Shown: piece after piece, positions 38,822 through 49,499 of the stretch
Layout of the letters: each line of letters begins with the position of its first letter
Position numbering within the stretch: the stretch's first letter is position 1
Assembly (NCBI GenBank): GCA_039545315.1
Contig: BCIM01000011.1
Span: forward strand, 62,001 to 126,000
DNA length: 64,000 bases
DNA from: Kondoa malvinella
Taxonomy: Eukaryota > Basidiomycota > Agaricostilbomycetes > Agaricostilbales > Kondoaceae
Direction of reading: 5' to 3'
Translations under genes and position numbers: made by a program
The notes under the pieces: model-generated
The model's database searches: none
Told to the model about the DNA's origin: nothing
What the model saw: only the letters and a program-made list of their open reading frames with translations

Positions 38822-40006
38822 CTAATAATATTCGTCATCGCTTGAACGCGTTCTATAGCCATGGTCCTCATCGCTATCATAATCGTACTTGATATGCCTA
38901 CTGCAGCCAGAGCAGCACCTTGCACACATTTCATTTGGACAGGAAAGAGCGGGGGTCCTGTAGCAGAGACAATCCCATGATGCATGCGAAATCTTAGGCG
39001 ATTTGACCTCTTGAAGGAAAGATTGGAAAGTTTTGCGACCGTAAGCCAATCCATCTCTCCAGCTTGGCATTACATCTCTTCTTTGGTTGTCATCCCCATT
39101 AGAGCAGTACAACCATTCCAGCGCAACCGTTGCTGTCTCGGGTTCGACACTTTGATCGGGATTGGCCAAAAGATAAGCATCAAGCAATGCCGGAACAGCA
39201 AGCCATTTTCGGTAGAACAACACGACAGATAGAACTTGCGTGGTCGTTGGGCAATCCTTCGACATGAGTAGAGCTCTGTGAGCTGCTTTGACTAGCTTGA
39301 GTAGTCTTGGTGCACTAGCGTCGATAGCGTCGACAGCGTCGGAATACGTAGACTGTTCATATGCTGAGAGATGGGTACGAAGAGCTTCGATTTCAGCTGT
39401 TCGTCTTGCAAACTTTTCTTCGTGCAACTTGATAATTTCCGATCTAGAATAACACCGAACGCCTGTTTCTTCGGTTTCGTAGCAGCGCAAATGCGCGACT
39501 TCTGATCGTCTGAGATATAGACCGGCCAAGTCGGCCTGCTCTATGCGATTTCCGCCCAAAAAAGAGCTGAAGCAATTTTGGCAGAGGGACGATTTGAGCA
39601 GCTCGTCCGGTAGGATGAGATGGTCTAAGAGGTAGTCGTCGTCAAGTTACTTCTTGCAGTCCACGCAATGAGCTACGTAAGATTTGGCCCATGCTGCTAT
39701 TGGTTCTTGCAGCTCCTCATCCTCTAGAGGGGACGAAGCGCCCCGATCTTGCCGTCGAAGTTGCTCCGTCCTTCGCTTCCACCCGACTGAATCTCCTACG
39801 ATCGTTTTGTACCAAGAACGACAAGCAAGCATCAATCTAGCGATGCTTTTGGTATTGCTGTCGGTCAGATTTTCGAGAATGTTGAGCCGAACTTCGAGTG
39901 GGAAAGCGCCTTTCGCGAGTGGAATAATGGGCGTGTTGATGTTTGGAGATACTTCTGAGCAAGCATCGGGGCTAGTATTGCTTGAGACATTATGTGCCTC
40001 ATCCAT
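38822..40006 (-). CDS. F-box-like protein interrupted by an in-frame TAA
   Basis: The first 119 codons encode MDEAHNVSS... and an F-box-like segment (FPLEVRLNILENLTD...IARLMLACRSWYKTI), a motif that recruits Skp1/Cullin E3 ligases. They end HCVDCKK followed by TAA at 39649-39647. The same frame then continues open for another 275 codons: LDDDYLLDHLILPDELLKSS, LCQNCF, a helical region, and a Cys-rich C-terminus (PNEMCARCCSGC) with an acidic Tyr/Asp tail. The two CxxC pairs (CVDC and CQNC) flank the stop as if forming one zinc site. It could be readthrough, a nonsense allele, a sequencing error or splicing around the codon. A 75-nt GTAGCT...GAG intron would keep frame but delete the first CxxC. 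Confidence 0.65.
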
Positions 40007-40656
40007 AATCGCGGTCTAAAGACGCTGTCAAGATCGAATCCATGGGAAATAACCGGAGCGTACTTTCAAGGCGATTTGGGTTTGCAAAGGTTGTGGTCGC
40101 ACCAGTATAAGAAAGAAAGTGATAGTCTGTGGCAGTCCGAGAGCCTAATTTGCGTGACAAAGAATAGAAGCCTCGACGTGTGGTATGTTGTGCCGCTGCA
40201 AGTAGCTGACAGAACAACAGAGCACAGCAGACTGCTTCGAGGCAAAGAATAGGTAGTGAGAGCATGAAACGAGATAATAGGTTTTCGAAGTGTTCAACTG
40301 TTCGGTCGGAAGCTGATGAGCGGACGGTATTCAGTACAGATTACGATATCTTGTTGCTCTAAGGGCTGCGATGTTCAAAAGCGCACGGAGAAGTGTACGT
40401 TGCAGACCTTCTGCTTGTCCTTGGGTCAATAGACATGCGAAACAGCAAGCAACTGGCTGTTAATCCGACTCTGCGTATTTCTGCGCTCTTATCAGACCAG
40501 CCAGATGTTCGACGACCTTGCCTTGTGCTGCGTCGAGTTTCTACAAAGTTCAAACAGTCTCGAGTTTCGACGTGGTTCATGTGCATCAACAAAGAGCAGT
40601 CCATCTGAATTGGATCGATCTGAGAAGCATGCATTGCCATTCTCTTCTGCTCATGC
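40007..40656. other. Intergenic region upstream of the F-box gene
   Basis: 650 bp between the F-box gene start and the STI1 stop (both minus). Short open frames at 40393-40720 show no protein features; nothing else seen. Confidence 0.35.
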
Positions 40657-42023
40657 TCAACGCGAACCCATCCTGATGATGCCCGCCTGCTGCAACTTTC
40701 TTATCGAGGTAGCGAATTGAGGATTCTTCATGTGCTCCATCAAAACTTTAGGATCTTCCTGTGCTTGCTGCAAGATTTGTTGCCTGAAAAGAACCATGAG
40801 CATTGAAGAGAATAAGTGGGATGGAAGAGACTCACAGTACAGGATCCTGCAATAGTTTAGCCACTTCCGGATCCCTCATCGCTCTCTGCACCCGCTGTTC
40901 ATCCGTCTCATTGCTATCCTGGGAATACATGGCTTCCATGCACTTTCTTTCCTGCGTCGCGATCTCAGAAGCGTTCTTGCCATCTTTATCAGCTGCTTTC
41001 GCCTCTGCTAACGCATCTGAAGCTTGAGTGTATTCCTTCATTGCGAATTTGACATGAGATTTTCGAATGTAGGCTTTCACTGTAGGACGCGGAAGCCTTG
41101 AGCATTTGAAAGTATAGCATAAAGATGAAGACACGCACCGAAAGTTGGATCAATCTTGATTGCCGCTTCGGCATCCTTGAGCGCCTCGTTGAGCGCTAGT
41201 AGCTTGGTATAAGCTGTTGCCCGGTTGTTGTATGCTTTTGGATCAGATGGGTTGCGCTTAATGGCTTCAGAGTAATGCCTGACTGAGCCTGCGAAATCGC
41301 CAGCCTGTGCATCATCTTAGTTCCTGTGACTAGAGTGAAGGGAAGAATGAAGCGCACTTTGAAGCAGACGTTGCCTTCTTCTCGTGCTTTGTCTGATAGC
41401 GCTGGGTCGATGTACGCTTGTTTCTCGGCTTCGATCTTTAGGTTCTCTGTCTATAGAGATGTGAGAAATGTTTAGGACTGGATAGGTTTGACTTACGTCT
41501 TTTAGCTTTGCGAGTACATCAGGCGTTCGGTGCTCAGTGAGCGACTTGTTGACTGTAAGCCGCAGTCTGTCCTCAGTACCAGATGGCACAGAAGCGACTG
41601 CTCGACCTACAGAATTTGACAGCATTGGCATAATCCTGTTTCTTCAGATATGCTGTGCCTATCCTGCCAAAGGATCTGTGCAACGACTCCTTAGCACATA
41701 GCAACAGTACGTCGCTTGTATTGAGTAGACGCACTTTGCAATAGTCTTGTAATCGGCTCTGAGGTCCCTTCCATCGTCAACAGCCTTTTGCGCCGTTTCA
41801 ATACTCTCATCAAGTTGGCCATTCTCGTATTGAGCTGCGGCCAAGTTGTTCAAGTAGGTGACATCCTTGTCGAGTTCATAAGCAGCTGTGTCTGATCAGG
41901 TCTCGGTGTTTGGATCTGCAGGATGCTATTACCTTTGAAATGTTCAATGGCTTCCTCGAATTTGCGCGCTTTGTAGGCTGCGTTGCCTTCTTGTTTGCGG
42001 GCTTGTGCTTGTTCTGCTGTCAT
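40657..42023 (-). CDS. STI1: Hsp90/Hsp70 co-chaperone STI1 (short form)
   Basis: TPR adaptor linking Hsp70 and Hsp90. Starts [30 protein letters not shown], which is TPR2A. It continues [49 protein letters not shown] and the TPR2B exons ([20 protein letters not shown]). It ends in the DP2 domain: [20 protein letters not shown] with [21 protein letters not shown] and AGIIRMGSR. At least six introns. The usual N-terminal TPR1-DP1 part of fungal Sti1 (about 580 residues) is absent: upstream is the divergent HypX promoter. A similar truncated layout is known for nematode STI-1. Internal exon edges were not all fixed. Confidence 0.88.
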
Positions 42024-42436
42024 TTTGAGTAGTTTCGCTGTTGCGTGCCAACCTTTGCCTTGCAACAATTCTCGAAGATTCCTCCCGAGCGGTCATGTCA
42101 TCCGAAAGGCTCTGCTGTCTACTCTGCGTGTCCGGCTGTACTTCAGTCAATATGCGCATGCCGTCTCAGTGGCTTGGGGCAATTCTACTCTGCTCCAGTC
42201 GAGCTCAACGCTGGTCTGTGTGATAATTCCAAAGTCGAGATTCAGCTGTTCGGGCTGACAGCTGTCGATGTAATCATGCTCTATGTCTTCTCGTACCATT
42301 TCCCTTTTCTCTTCTTGCTTTCATCCGTGTCTCATCGCTCAAATTCAACTGAGGTAGTCAACTTGATCCACTCTCAACTCTATATCCCTCTGTCGTGTGA
42401 TCTTCTGCTGCACCTTATTCCAACGCGTCACAAACG
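42024..42436. promoter_or_regulatory. Divergent promoter, STI1 / hypX
   Basis: 413 bp between two ATGs. The half nearer hypX is C/T-rich with long pyrimidine runs, typical of a fungal core promoter. I see no clear heat-shock element array. Confidence 0.4.
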
Positions 42437-44958
42437 ATGAAGATCCTATTCCTCACCACAGCACACAACTCACTCTCCCAAAGACTATCGCTTCTGCTCA
42501 CTTCTGCGCCTCATAACCACCATGTAACCGTCGAGCTCGCCCTCAGTCCAGAATGCATGATTGAAGCCGTCCAAATGGCGAAACCGGATTTGATTATCTG
42601 TCCTTTCCTTACCAGACGCGTGCCGCGTCTGGTTTATGACAATCACATCACTCTAATCGTCCATCGTATGTCTCTTCTGCTCGTATATGGCTCAAACTGA
42701 TAGCAATATAGCTGGACCACCTGGTGATTCCGGCCCATCAAGTTTGGACTGGTTCTTACTCGGCGAGCAATCTTCCTCCCCATCATCCGAACTTCCATCC
42801 GTACGCTACTGGGGCGTAACAGTCCTTCAAGCAGAAGAAGAACTCGACGCAGGTCCAGTTTACGCCTTTTCTCTATTCAAAGTCCCTCTTGGTATCTCTA
42901 AATCCGATTTGTACCGCCAACAAGTCACTTTTGCTGCTCAACATGCTGTTTTGGCTGCTATTGAATTGATCAAGAATGGGCAGAAACCAAGTGAGGAGAA
43001 TAGGATTTATTCAGTTCCTGATGGAAGGAAGTTTGAGGGCAAGACGAGGGAAAGACCATTGCTTAAAGCTTCTGATAGAGTGAGTCTTCCTTTCATCTGG
43101 ATTTACTGAATCGCGCTCATGTTATGTCAGGACTTTGACCCAACCAAAGAATCAGCCGACATCATTTCGCGCAAACTTCTCTCTGCCAATTCCCAGCCTG
43201 GTGTCTTGTCACGCTGTCTCGCTCCATACCTCGACAACCAACCTTCCCTCTTCCTCTACGGCGGTGAACTCAGCACCGTCTTACCACCCGGCAATCACGC
43301 ACCAGGAACAATTATCGCTCAGCGTGATGCTGCTATTCTCCTCATGTGTGCGGATGGAAGAGCAGTATGGATCACTCATGTTCGCGAACCGAAGAGCAAG
43401 AGTCAGACTATGTTGAATCCGAAATTACCTGCTGTTATGGGATTAAAGTTTAAAGTCCAGCCAATGGTGTGGGAGTATACCTTCGATCTGGGTGAAGGGA
43501 GGAGAGAAGTGAGGGTCGAGTGGGAAAAGACGTCTGCTGCTGCTTTGTTGAGGAGTGAAGGGCCTAGAGGCGATATCAGGCCAGATGGACTGCCTACAGG
43601 TAAGCTTTCTAGTATCTATCTCGTCGACTGAAGCTGATAAGCCATGACAGATGACTATAGCTCAGAAGAGAAGTGCTCCATTGCCTACATCCACTTTGGT
43701 TGCATCAACGGAGCAATGTCAACTGCCTCATCTCGACAACTGCTCAAAGCGCTCCATTACGCTATAGAACCATCTTCAGCTCCTTCTGGTCATCCACTCC
43801 GCGCGCTGGTCATGATGGGCGGCGAGCAATTCTTCTCTAATGGCATTCATCTTTCTGTCATTGAAGGCAGTCAAGATCCAGCTGCGGAATCGTGGGAGCA
43901 GATCAATGCTATTGATGATGTGTGCGAGTTTCTGTTGTCGATGAACCTCCCTGCGTAAGTCTTTTCTGCCATGTCCTCTCGAGGGAAGAGCTAATTTATT
44001 TTGCAGACGAAAGATTGTGACGGTAGCAGCAGTCCGAGCAAATGCGGCAGCTGGTGGATTCGCTCTAGCAACATGCTGCGATATCGTCATTGCCTCGGAA
44101 CAGGCTACTCTCAATCCTCATTATCGCGGTGTTGGTCTCTTTGGCAGCGAATTCCATACCTACACTTGGCGCAAACGCCTCGAGAAATGCGGCGACGCAG
44201 ACAACAAGTTCAACGAGATTACAAAAGGTCTACTACCGATGAGCAGTATCCAAGCTAAGGCGCTCGGTTTGGTCGACGAAGTCATTCCGTACTCCTCGTC
44301 AGAAGCCAACCAGCACGTCTCCAAAATGGTCAAGGCGGTCCTCTCTCGCCGAGTCGAATCTCGCGTCTTCGGGTCCATTTCTCCTTGGTGTCTACCTCTC
44401 AGCAACAACCTCGTAACTGGTGCTCCTCTGCTGCCTGCTCTACTCGCAAACAAGCTCAGAACTTTCGGAACGCTCTCGATTCCGCTGTCCGAAGTCCGCC
44501 AAGCAGAACTCAATCAAATGTTATTGGACTTTTACCATCCCTACCGATCTCAGCGCTATCATTCACGTAGAACAGCTTTTGCTCGCAAGATCGCTCCCAA
44601 AGCCAGCCCAAACCGATTTGCCCTTCACCGCCGGTTCTCTGATTGGACCGGCATCAACAAGGACGTAGAAGAGACCGAGTCATTTGATTCGCTAGCTTCC
44701 CTGGAAGAGACACGCGCGCGAACTGCCACACCACCTCCCGGCGAACTGGACGCGCCTTCGCTCACTTGTTCGCCTAGCTCGACAGTCGCTACTTCTTTCT
44801 CATCTTATCCTGTCGAGTTTGGCGCACCAAAGTACCTCGAGATCGATACAACGCGCCGAAACAGCTCGATAGCTGCTTGGGCTTGTCTAGAAGAGAAACC
44901 GGCCATGCCTTTGTTTCCTTGTTTATATGAAGTCTTAGAATGTGGCTTAGCCCGCTAG
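42437..44958 (+). CDS. hypX: HypX-like protein: formyltransferase domain fused to enoyl-CoA hydratase domain
   Basis: In bacteria HypX/HoxX takes the formyl group of N10-formyl-THF to CoA and decarbonylates formyl-CoA, producing CO for the NiFe-hydrogenase active site. Exons 42437-42665, 42712-43080, 43132-43599, 43651-43954 and 44007-44958 give 773 residues. The N-terminal half has MKILFLTTAHNSLSQRL, AKPDLIICPFLTRRVP, VHPGPPGDSGPSSLDW (split by the first intron) and WGVTVLQAEEELDAGPVYA. The crotonase half has MMGGEQFFSNGIHLSVIE, ESWEQINAIDDVCEF, RANAAAGGFALATCCDIVIA and LNPHYRGVGLFGSEFHTY. These match HypX, not ord­inary enoyl-CoA hydratases. Bacterial HypX is about 570 residues; this one has a central insertion and a Ser/Thr-rich C-terminal extension. 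No hydrogenase gene is in the window. The physiological role in a fungus is unknown. Confidence 0.9.
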
Positions 44959-45088
44959 GGTGTTTGTGCTCAAACTTGTATAGCTCGTTCGGTTGATTGC
45001 ATTTGATCGTTCGTTGGGCATTCGTGATATGAAACAAAGTAGCATTTGCACATGACTCTCAGTATCCTCCCCAGACCTATGTAGTGCC
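44959..45088. other. Convergent 3' region, hypX / IWS1
   Basis: 130-bp gap between two converging stop codons; no gene. Confidence 0.4.
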
Positions 45089-46665
45089 CTAGCGATTCTT
45101 ATTGGCGCTCTTGTTCATCTTCAACTTCCTGCTGAACTCCCTAAACCGCTCACTCTGCTCCTTCGACTGTCCATAGCTCTGACTGCCCGAATCCACATCC
45201 ATACTTCTAGGCGCAATAGTATACGTGTTCGTGCTCGCTTGTGGGATCCTCGCATGTCGTCTGACGGTTGCAGAATCACTGAAAGCAGGTTTGATGCTCG
45301 CCAATCGAGTACGTTGGGATGATGTCGCAGTAGGATGACCCAATTCACGCGCATCGTCTCGAGAAGAAGCGGTTTGGATTGGTCGATCGCGCCAAGTTGC
45401 ACTTCGACGAAGGAGAGGTCGCATCCAGTTGGTAATGAGGAGATCGGCGGTTCGGCGAATGGAAGCGTCGCATCGTTCACAGCGCGAGTAAAAGAGGATT
45501 ACTTTGCCGATACCGGATTCTTTCAGCGAGGCAGCGTCGCAAGTGAGCTGTGCATCATTCGACACTCATTAACGGTCATAACACGTTACGGAAGCTGTTG
45601 TACGCACGTTGAGCAAGATGGAGAACAAGGCACGAAGAATGTTCAATGCTGGAAGCGAGCGATCACCAAGCGGTTCGAGCCATTCTTTGATAGCGCCCAA
45701 AATGCCTTGATCCAAAGCAACGAGTTCCAGATGTTGCCTAAAACAATTCTCAGCATTCATAATGCAGTATTGTGATGATGCCTCACTTCTGAAGGGTCGC
45801 AGTGACCTGAGGCAGCATGCGAAGTTTGTGCACAGCAGGCTTGCCATCTGCATTAGCGTCCAGGTCGCGCTTGACAGCACCAAGCATGTCCGCTCGAAGA
45901 CGCAGAACTTCTTCTTCGTCTGCTGCTCCGCCAATGTCCTACCACATACACATGAGATTGATGACAATGAGTGTAAAGGAGAGCTGACCTCCTCATCGCC
46001 TGCACGCTTCTTCTTCTTTGTTTTGGGCTTCTTGATGATAGCATCTAGTCGCTTATCAAGATCCCGCTTGCGTTCTGTACATCACGAAAGGCACTGAGCA
46101 CTAAGATGGCACTAGAAAACCGCTCGACACACGTTCTTCAGGTGTCAGAATCTCCTCAGGCGAGAGCTCTCGTTCGACTTGTTGCTTGCGAGCGCGCTTC
46201 TTGCGTCTGTCAACAAAGTCACACAGTCAGCGACCATGGCGCTACACTCTGATACTGACTGACGCAGGAGCTTCACCATCCGAGTCTGCGTTTCTCTTTT
46301 TCCTTGGTTTGCTAGATTTCTCTTTAGGCTTCTTGCCAGCATCCGCAGCCTTGTCTGCTTTAGTACGATTGTCCTTGTCCTGATATTCGCCATCTCCTCG
46401 CCCGCCTTCGCCTCGCGCCGCATCTTCGCCTTCTGAAGCAGACTCTTCTGGTTCTGCTATGTCGTCCTGCCCGCGTCCATCACCAGCCTCCGATTCCAGC
46501 TCTGACAAATCAGAGTCTCCGCCGAAAATGTCGTGTCTAGCCCAAAAACGACTCAGTCTTGTCCAATTATTATTGAAAGCTGCGGGTAACGCACAAGTCA
46601 TCCTTGACCTCTGGATCTAACATATCCCTGATGTTGGGCACTGCCATGCTTGTGTCTTCTGCCAT
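45089..46665 (-). CDS. IWS1: Transcription elongation factor IWS1/Spn1
   Basis: Nuclear factor binding Spt6 and RNA polymerase II. The N-terminus (MAEDTSMAVPNIRDMLDPEVKDD) leads into an acidic then Lys-rich disordered region. The conserved core begins DEEEVLRLRADMLGAVKRDLDANADGKPAVHKL and continues through the TFIIS N-terminal (LW/TND) domain: LELVALDQGILGAIKEWLEPL, RSLPALNILRALFSIL, SGIGKVILFYSRC and LITNWMRPLL. The C-terminus is basic (FREFSRKLKMNKSANKNR). Several introns; stop TAG at 45089-45091. It starts only 55 bp from the divergent PFTA/ASCH gene. Confidence 0.93.
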
Positions 46666-46720
46666 TTGTGTAGAGAGATGCTTGTACAGGTTCAACCAAG
46701 AAGTCGAGCTGAAAACGGCC
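46666..46720. promoter_or_regulatory. 55-bp bidirectional promoter
   Basis: The ATGs of IWS1 (minus, 46665) and the PFTA/ASCH gene (plus, 46721) are separated by 55 bp, so the two leaders or promoters must overlap. Translation starts are well supported on both sides. Confidence 0.6.
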
Positions 46721-48085
46721 ATGTCCCTGCCTCAAGAGCTGTTCGCTGTATTGTCCTCTTTGTTGCTAGACTATCCAATGTAAGGCATTTCTTCTGCTTC
46801 ACGAGGCTTGGTGTTCAATCTGTTTCGTTCTCCCTTTGCATTTCTTGTTGCCTTCAACAGTGAGGCTATTGCACTCGCTCCTCATGCGCTTGAAGATGCT
46901 ACACACCCTCCTTTCGCTCTCTATGACTCTGTAAACCTAGTCATTCCAATCAAAGCCTTGTTTTCAATCTACCCTATCGCAAACTCGCATGTCAAAGCAT
47001 GGCGCACGACCGAACCTCGTTTACTGCATGCTGCATCCAGTATTGTCCTGATCCAGAGTCCTGAACATCTCACTGCGCTCAATTGTCGAAAACGTCTGCT
47101 GCAACCGGTGCCCAATCCGAAACGAGTGAAAGTCGGCTTGCAGCAAGAGTACTTTGATGCGATTGAAGCGGGTAGCAAGACTTGGGAAGGACGAGTCGAC
47201 CGCAGCATCTACAAGACTATTGAAAGGGGTGATCAAATCCTCTTCTACTCCAATAAAGATCCCCTGCTAACGCTACTTCGGACTGTTCTCTGCGTCGAAC
47301 GCTACTCAGACTTTGCTTCCATGTTACAAGATAAGCATCAATTCTTTCTACCACACTCGACCTTCTCTTCCGCTGTAGAGACCTACCTCTCTTTACCCGG
47401 TTATTCAAGCGCCATCACCACGCACGGCGCAGTCGCTTTCCAGCTCTCACCTCTTTCACCTATTGCCGAGCTGAAATTCAACACTGCCTTATTGTCGATA
47501 AATCAAAACAGCAAAGCACCTCCACTCTGGTCACACAGACGATGGCTTTTATCCCACTTTGACCTAGAAGACGATCCTCTGATCGCAAGGCGAGCATGCG
47601 AAGGGTATAAAAGGAATTACGCAGCTTGGACACATCGGCTGCTTTTGAGCAATGCAACAAGCAAGTCAGGGGAGCTGGACAATGCTTTGGAATGGTTCAG
47701 TCGAAATCCGGGCGATTGGAGTTGCGCGAGTTTCTTGATACGTCTTGTTGGTTCTGGGGAGAAGGGGAAAGTGTGGGAGGTTGTGGAAGAGAATGTCAGG
47801 CGGTATGGGAGGGAAAGTTCTTGGTTGGCTCTGAGAGCGTTGGTTGATGGTGGAAAGAGGCAAGATGGGTTGAGTTTATGCGAGGAGATGTTGCGAGGAG
47901 GAATGAGTACAGAAGGCAATCAGAGGGTGGAAGCGATCAAGTGGGCTAGGAGGACGAAAGCTTTTCTGCGTCGGAGGGTGAGTCGAGAATCTGATATTTG
48001 AATCACGCTGATGTTAGCGTAGAATGGTGAATTAGAGATGGAAGAAGCTCTTGCTGCAGCTGGACTGCTCAGGTCCGACCGCTAG
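46721..48085 (+). CDS. Prenyltransferase alpha-repeat (PTAR1-like) protein with inserted ASCH domain
   Basis: Exons 46721-46779, 46861-47977 and 48023-48085 give 412 residues. The N-terminus MSLPQELFAVLSSLL... leads to a first PFTA-like repeat (LLHAASSIVLIQSPEHLTALNCRKRLL). An ASCH/PUA-like segment is then inserted: QEYFDAIEAGSKTWEGRV (ligand-binding KTxExR-like), KTIERGDQILFYS, RTVLCVERYSDFASML and GAVAFQLSPL. PFTA repeats then resume: ELKFNTALLSINQNSKAPPLWSHRRWLL, YKRNYAAWTHRLLL and later helices. PTAR1 is an accessory alpha-type subunit of Rab/SNARE prenylation, while ASCH domains bind RNA or nucleosides. A single open exon covers both, so this is not an assembly join of two genes. Function of the fusion is unknown. 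Confidence 0.82.
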
Positions 48086-48452
48086 ATGCTATAAGTCGCT
48101 GCAAGCTAATGATCAACTCTCATGCCCGAAAATGTGATCGGAAGTTCATCGGCAGCCTCCCTTATACCGTACTCCTAGTCCTGGGGTCTCGAAGATCCAC
48201 TCGGTCAACAACGGATAGATGGCCAGTCAATTCGAAGCAACATTCGACGTCCAGCCGTCAATCGCAGCAATTAGTCCAGCTGTTCGAGCTGAACAAATCA
48301 ATAGGCTGAAATACCACAAGGCCTGGCAGTACTTTGTTGCACATTGCTTGTATTAATAAAGATGCAAAGTATTATATACTCAGTTGTAAAGGAGCCTGCC
48401 TAACGAGATGCACTTCTCCCAACCTCAAGTGGACAAAGTTTCTCAAACGAGA
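48086..48452. other. Convergent 3' region, PTAR1-like / RR-repeat gene
   Basis: 367 bp between two converging genes; AT-rich around 48330-48380; no gene seen. Confidence 0.4.
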
Positions 48453-49499
48453 TTACCAACCGGCTGTTTGCATGCAGGCGTCCATGTCTTCAAGCATAGC
48501 ACGACGGAGATCGAGCAGCTTTGGCTCCTTGTCAGACCCATGACCTAGAGGGCAGCGAAAACCATCAGCTATGTATCAAGTTACTGAGATCACGACTGAC
48601 TGGAAGAAGGCTTGTCCCCCTTCTCATTCCCTGACGGCTTTGTCTTTGAGCCAAATGTGTCTTCCAGAATAGCGCGTTCAGTAAGGAAGGAAAGATCGTC
48701 GGGATTTGACTGCTCTTCAGGCGCATCTGAATTCTCCTCTGGTACGAATGCAGTTGAAGGAAGGACTTCATCTCTTCGAAGGACTATAGAACAAGGTCAG
48801 AAGTGCTCATGATCAGAGAGCAAGGCAGCTCACTGTCTGCTACAACATCAGCATTGATTGAGTCTTGCTTGGGCATCCCTTTCTTGCTGGACAGAATCTT
48901 GTGAGCCCGACGCAAGATCTCCTTGTCTTCAACCGAGTGATCGTCCATCATGGTGCCCATAGAGTCGAAAAGGTCATCGTCTGTTGCCTCCCTACGCAGG
49001 ACTAGATATACGTCAGACTAGAGCCTAGACACGACTAACAATCAGACATACCGCTCGCGATAACCTTGACATCTACTAAATCATCCACCTTGTCCACCTT
49101 TGTCTTCTTGCCATTCGCAATAGCTCGGCGGATCAATGGATCATCTAAAACGCATCAGACAGAAGTCGTAAGCAGAACGTGTAGAGGCTCACCAGCATTA
49201 CCACCATCCTTGGTAGTAAGATCTTCGAACAGTCCATCATCCATTTCAGACATGTCGTCGCGCTTGTTCTTGTGCTTTCGTCGATGACCTCCCTGATGAG
49301 CTGAACGTTGGGGCTTGTTCTTCTTTGCCTTGCGTGCTGGTTGAGATTTACGCGGCGCAGGGGGTGTGGAAGATGAGGCCGCCGGCGCGGAAGGAGGAGC
49401 TGGTGCTGCTGGTGCGTTCGGAAAGGCTGGCGCGGCTGGTGCTTGGGCCAGAGAGAATGAAAAGGCGGTCGCGATTAGGAGGACTATGGAAGCGCGCAT
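48453..49499 (-). CDS. Secreted protein with repeated dibasic Arg-Arg sites
   Basis: Signal peptide MRASIVLLIATAFSFSLA, then an Ala/Pro-rich stretch (QAPAAPAFPNAPAAPAPP) and a very basic segment ending KNKRDD. Each of the following exons carries a dibasic motif followed by an acidic patch: PLIRRAIANG, VLRREATDDDLFDS, EILRRAHKIL, ILRRDEVLPS and LDLRRAMLED. It ends MDACMQTAGW with TAA at 48453-48455. At least four introns, several falling just before an LRR word, so exons roughly equal repeat units. The spacing of RR/KR sites suggests proteolytic maturation in the Golgi. No enzyme domain seen; a surface, spore-coat or peptide-precursor role are options. Confidence 0.72.

Noticed and set aside
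38797..39232. Open frames on both strands overlapping the F-box gene 3' half
   Set aside because: They are shadow frames of the longer minus-strand reading frame that carries the Cys-rich tail.
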